Below are positions 61,870 to 64,000 of a DNA stretch of 64,000 nucleotides, one piece after another. The number at the start of each line of letters is the position of its first letter. Within the stretch, counting starts at the first letter, position 1. The DNA is from Gossypium raimondii (Eukaryota; Streptophyta; Magnoliopsida; Malvales; Malvaceae). The stretch is taken from the NCBI RefSeq assembly GCF_025698545.1, contig NC_068576.1, forward strand, positions 1,309,501 through 1,373,500, in the 5' to 3' direction. Made by a program: the position numbers and the translations under genes. The notes beneath the pieces are model-generated. The model did not search any database. It was not told the DNA's origin and worked only from the letters and a program-made list of their open reading frames with translations.

Positions 61870-62463
61870 ACTTTTTTTAAATAAGAGAGTCGAGCCACAA
61901 AGTTGATTAATTTTTGTCTTATGGTCGAGAAAATATTTAAAAAAAAAACTCATAACATCCTTTTGCATTCATTATCTTCTTGTTTAAACATTGTTTGCAT
62001 TATACATTTCATGAGTTGAACAATGTTACCCTTTTAAGTGGAAGTGAGAAACTATGCCTTCGTGAGGTTTTTACCTCCGTGTAGGGTAGTGGATTGCTTT
62101 CGGGATACATCCGTACCTATGTCTTCGTGAGATTTTTCATCTCCGTGCAGCCATAGGGAAATGTATTCCCCTGAACTGAACTTGGTCCATATGAGCCTAT
62201 AATGGGTGAGGATTGAGGAATCTACTGGTTCGGGTACCTTTACTCTAGAAGCCAAACCTCATATAATGAACCTTAGGAATCCACCTTAAGTAGAATCATA
62301 CTAAACCCTAGTAGATATCCAATTAGGGATCTTTATTATTTCTTGATTATATCTTGTGTTTCTATGTTATACTGACTTTTGGTGTTTTATTTGCATGACA
62401 TGACATTTCATTTCATCATAAAAGGCGTCAATTCAAATTCAGTTGCTAGATAGAAGGCTTAAC
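61870..62463 (+). other. Retrotransposon leader between primer site and gag-like frame
   Basis: Noncoding leader of about 590 bases. It contains two similar phrases, atgccttcgtgaggtttttacctccgtg-like at about 62054 and atgtcttcgtgagatttttcatctccgtg-like at about 62119 (a 65-base direct repeat). No open frame of note is on the + strand. Confidence 0.45.
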
Positions 62464-63411
62464 ATGGAAAGCGGGTTTCTTGATAAAGTGGAGGACAATG
62501 CGGCTGTTCGAACTTGGTCTGAGATAACGCAGCAAGAAAAGGGTGATAGTTTGGCTGATGGACATGTATCGGAGTTATGGGACTTTACGCATATCAGTGC
62601 AACTCAAAACAATTTGCAAGAATTGAAGGAAATCTGGGGTCAGTGGAGTGATGAGGTTAGACAGGTCTTTTATGATAATTATGGGGATTTGCCTTATTTG
62701 CTTGATGTGAAGGTAGACAAGCATTTGTTTCAAGCCCTCGCCCAATTCTGGAATCCTGCTTACAGCTGCTTTATGTTCGAGAAGGTCGATTTAGTGCCTA
62801 CGATAGAGGAATATATGGCTTTACTCCGTTGTTCAAAGTTTCAAGGAGACAGGGTCTATTCGAGAGCGGTGAATGTGCCAACCTTTTCCAAGAAGTTGAT
62901 GAGTGTAACAGGAATGAGTGAGCAGTGGGTTGTCGCACGAATTAAGCAAAAGGGGGACAGTAAGTGCGTTCCTTGGAGAGGCTTGAAAGATGCAATCCTC
63001 ACACACCCAGATGTCAGGAAAAAGTTAGATGTTTTTGCTTTAAGTATATATGGCTTGGTTGTTTTCCCTAAAGCCTTGGGGTATGTGAATGAAACAGTCA
63101 CTGATTTATTCGACCGGCTCGATAAGAAAGTTACACCGATTCCGACAATTTTGGCAGAAAACTTCAGGTCATTGAGTGCATGCCGAAAGATGGGTAAAGG
63201 TAGATTTATCGGATGTGCACAACTTCTACTCGCATGGTTTCACAGTCACTTTTGGAAGGTGGATAAAGTTTCGTATCGGGTCTTCTCTAAAAATTATTCA
63301 CCACTAAAAGAGATAGTTGCTACACCGAGGAGAGATGACATTTCGGAGGAAAAATGGATGGCAATTCTTCAAAATCTTCAAGAGGAAGATGTTGAGTGGA
63401 GAGCACCTTAG
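62464..63411 (+). pseudogene. Gag-like protein of a cotton-type retrotransposon (DUF7745-like), truncated
   Basis: A 315-codon open frame starts ATG at 62464 (MESGFLDKVEDNAAV). It contains GDLPYLLDVKVDKHLFQALAQ, FWNPAYSCFMF, PWRGLKDAILTHPDV, FALSIYGLVVFPKALG and AQLLLAWFHSHFWKV. These are the marks of a family of plant proteins, very abundant in cotton annotations, at the gag end of Ty3/gypsy elements (recalled; sometimes filed as DUF7745 or plant mobile domain-like). The frame ends at a TAG (63409-63411) right after VEWRAP, but the translation carries on in the same frame beyond it, so the stop looks like a TGG-to-TAG mutation. Function in the element is unknown to me. Confidence 0.75.
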
Positions 63412-64000
63412 TTACTTCCAGATGATATCATGTATAGGTGTGGTAATTTTGATTGGGTTCCTTTGCTAGGGGTTTGGGGAGCTACTGGATACGCCCCATT
63501 ATTGGTACTAAGGCAACATAGGTCAAGGTAATTTATACCTGCGACCCAAGGGATAGCTGATTGTGAATATTCATACAAGGATGATGGTTATAGAAAGAAG
63601 ATTCAAGAGATGGCTAGTGCGTGGAAACAAACTCGCCGAATGAAGAGGCTAGCTGTGGGTTCAATGACAACTCCTGAGTATCATCAATGATGGGCTAGAA
63701 GGATTAATGATAATACACCTAAGTTAAATCAGGAAGAAAGCCAATCAATAGAAGAGCATTTGCGAGTCATTCCTTCCGAGTTGGAAATTATAAAGCAAGA
63801 TTGAAGAAATGGATAAAAGAATTGAAGAGTTAGAGACGAGTTGCAAAATTGTGAGATCCGGATCAAGCACTTGAAAGCAAATGAGAGTCATAGTAATGAA
63901 CAGCTTCACCATTTTCAGAATCAAGTTAGAAGCAGAGATCATCTTATCGAGGAAGCTGTGGTTCAGATTCGAGAAGTAGCTGACCATATACAGACTTTAG
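63412..64000 (+). pseudogene. Continuation of the gag-like frame with further stops
   Basis: In frame with the preceding segment: PDDIMYRCGNFDWVPLLGVWG, VLRQHRSR, then a stop, FIPATQGIADCEYSYKD, AWKQTRRMKRLA, another stop, and SIEEHLRVIPSELEIIKQD. After that, stops and a frame change lead into a charged, heptad-like region (NQVRSRDHLIEEAVVQIREV) consistent with a coiled coil. The window ends inside it; the remaining gag-pol would be to the right. Confidence 0.7.

Overview
The window is plant nuclear DNA. Genes have many GT-AG introns, the intergenic DNA is AT-rich, and plant transposable elements and a chloroplast DNA relic are present. From memory, the gag-like reading frame near 62.5-64 kb and the intergenic repeat families resemble those of cotton (Gossypium, Malvaceae). 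That placement is inference, not a search result.

Six protein-coding genes can be rebuilt exon by exon, all on the + strand: a WDR26-type LisH/CTLH/WD40 protein (19.6-22.7 kb); the sphingoid long-chain base kinase LCBK1 (30.8-36.9 kb); the variable subunit of chloroplast ferredoxin-thioredoxin reductase (38.2-38.7 kb, intronless); the katanin p80 WD40 subunit KTN80 (43.6-49.8 kb, 18 coding exons); the chloroplast outer-envelope targeting factor AKR2 (52.8-55.4 kb); and a UDP-rhamnose/UDP-galactose transporter of the URGT family (56.5-58.8 kb). Every splice junction I used keeps the reading frame, and the protein lengths (580, 768, 163, 856, 361 and 340 aa) fit the families. The genes do not form a pathway; this is an ordinary euchromatic gene series.

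The left 19 kb is a repeat graveyard. A coding-free LTR-like element (328-4154) is flanked by the 5-bp duplication CCTAT. It is followed by a large palindromic element (4456-5127). Next comes a family repeat broken in turn by a hAT-type MITE (5436-5889, 8-bp duplication), a solo LTR (5973-8228, duplication TTTAC) and a second LTR-like block (8264-10748). After that lies a decayed Ty1/copia element (about 11.5-16.6 kb) with recognisable gag, integrase, reverse transcriptase and RNase H segments.

Between WDR26 and LCBK1 are RNase H/LINE-like scraps (about 24 and 26.5 kb) and a damaged ndhD fragment of chloroplast origin (29.27-29.60 kb). Two copies of a small MITE lie on either side of AKR2 and URGT. 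The right end is the 5' part of a large LTR retrotransposon: an LTR of about 2.2 kb, a primer site complementary to tRNA-Arg, and a gag-like frame broken by stop codons.

I see no undescribed multi-gene system. The points most worth a second look are start-codon architecture (overlapping upstream ORFs in WDR26 and LCBK1, an in-frame upstream ATG across an intron in KTN80), coding repeats inside KTN80, the nested insertion history at 5.3-10.8 kb, and the regularly spaced repeats inside the right-hand LTR.
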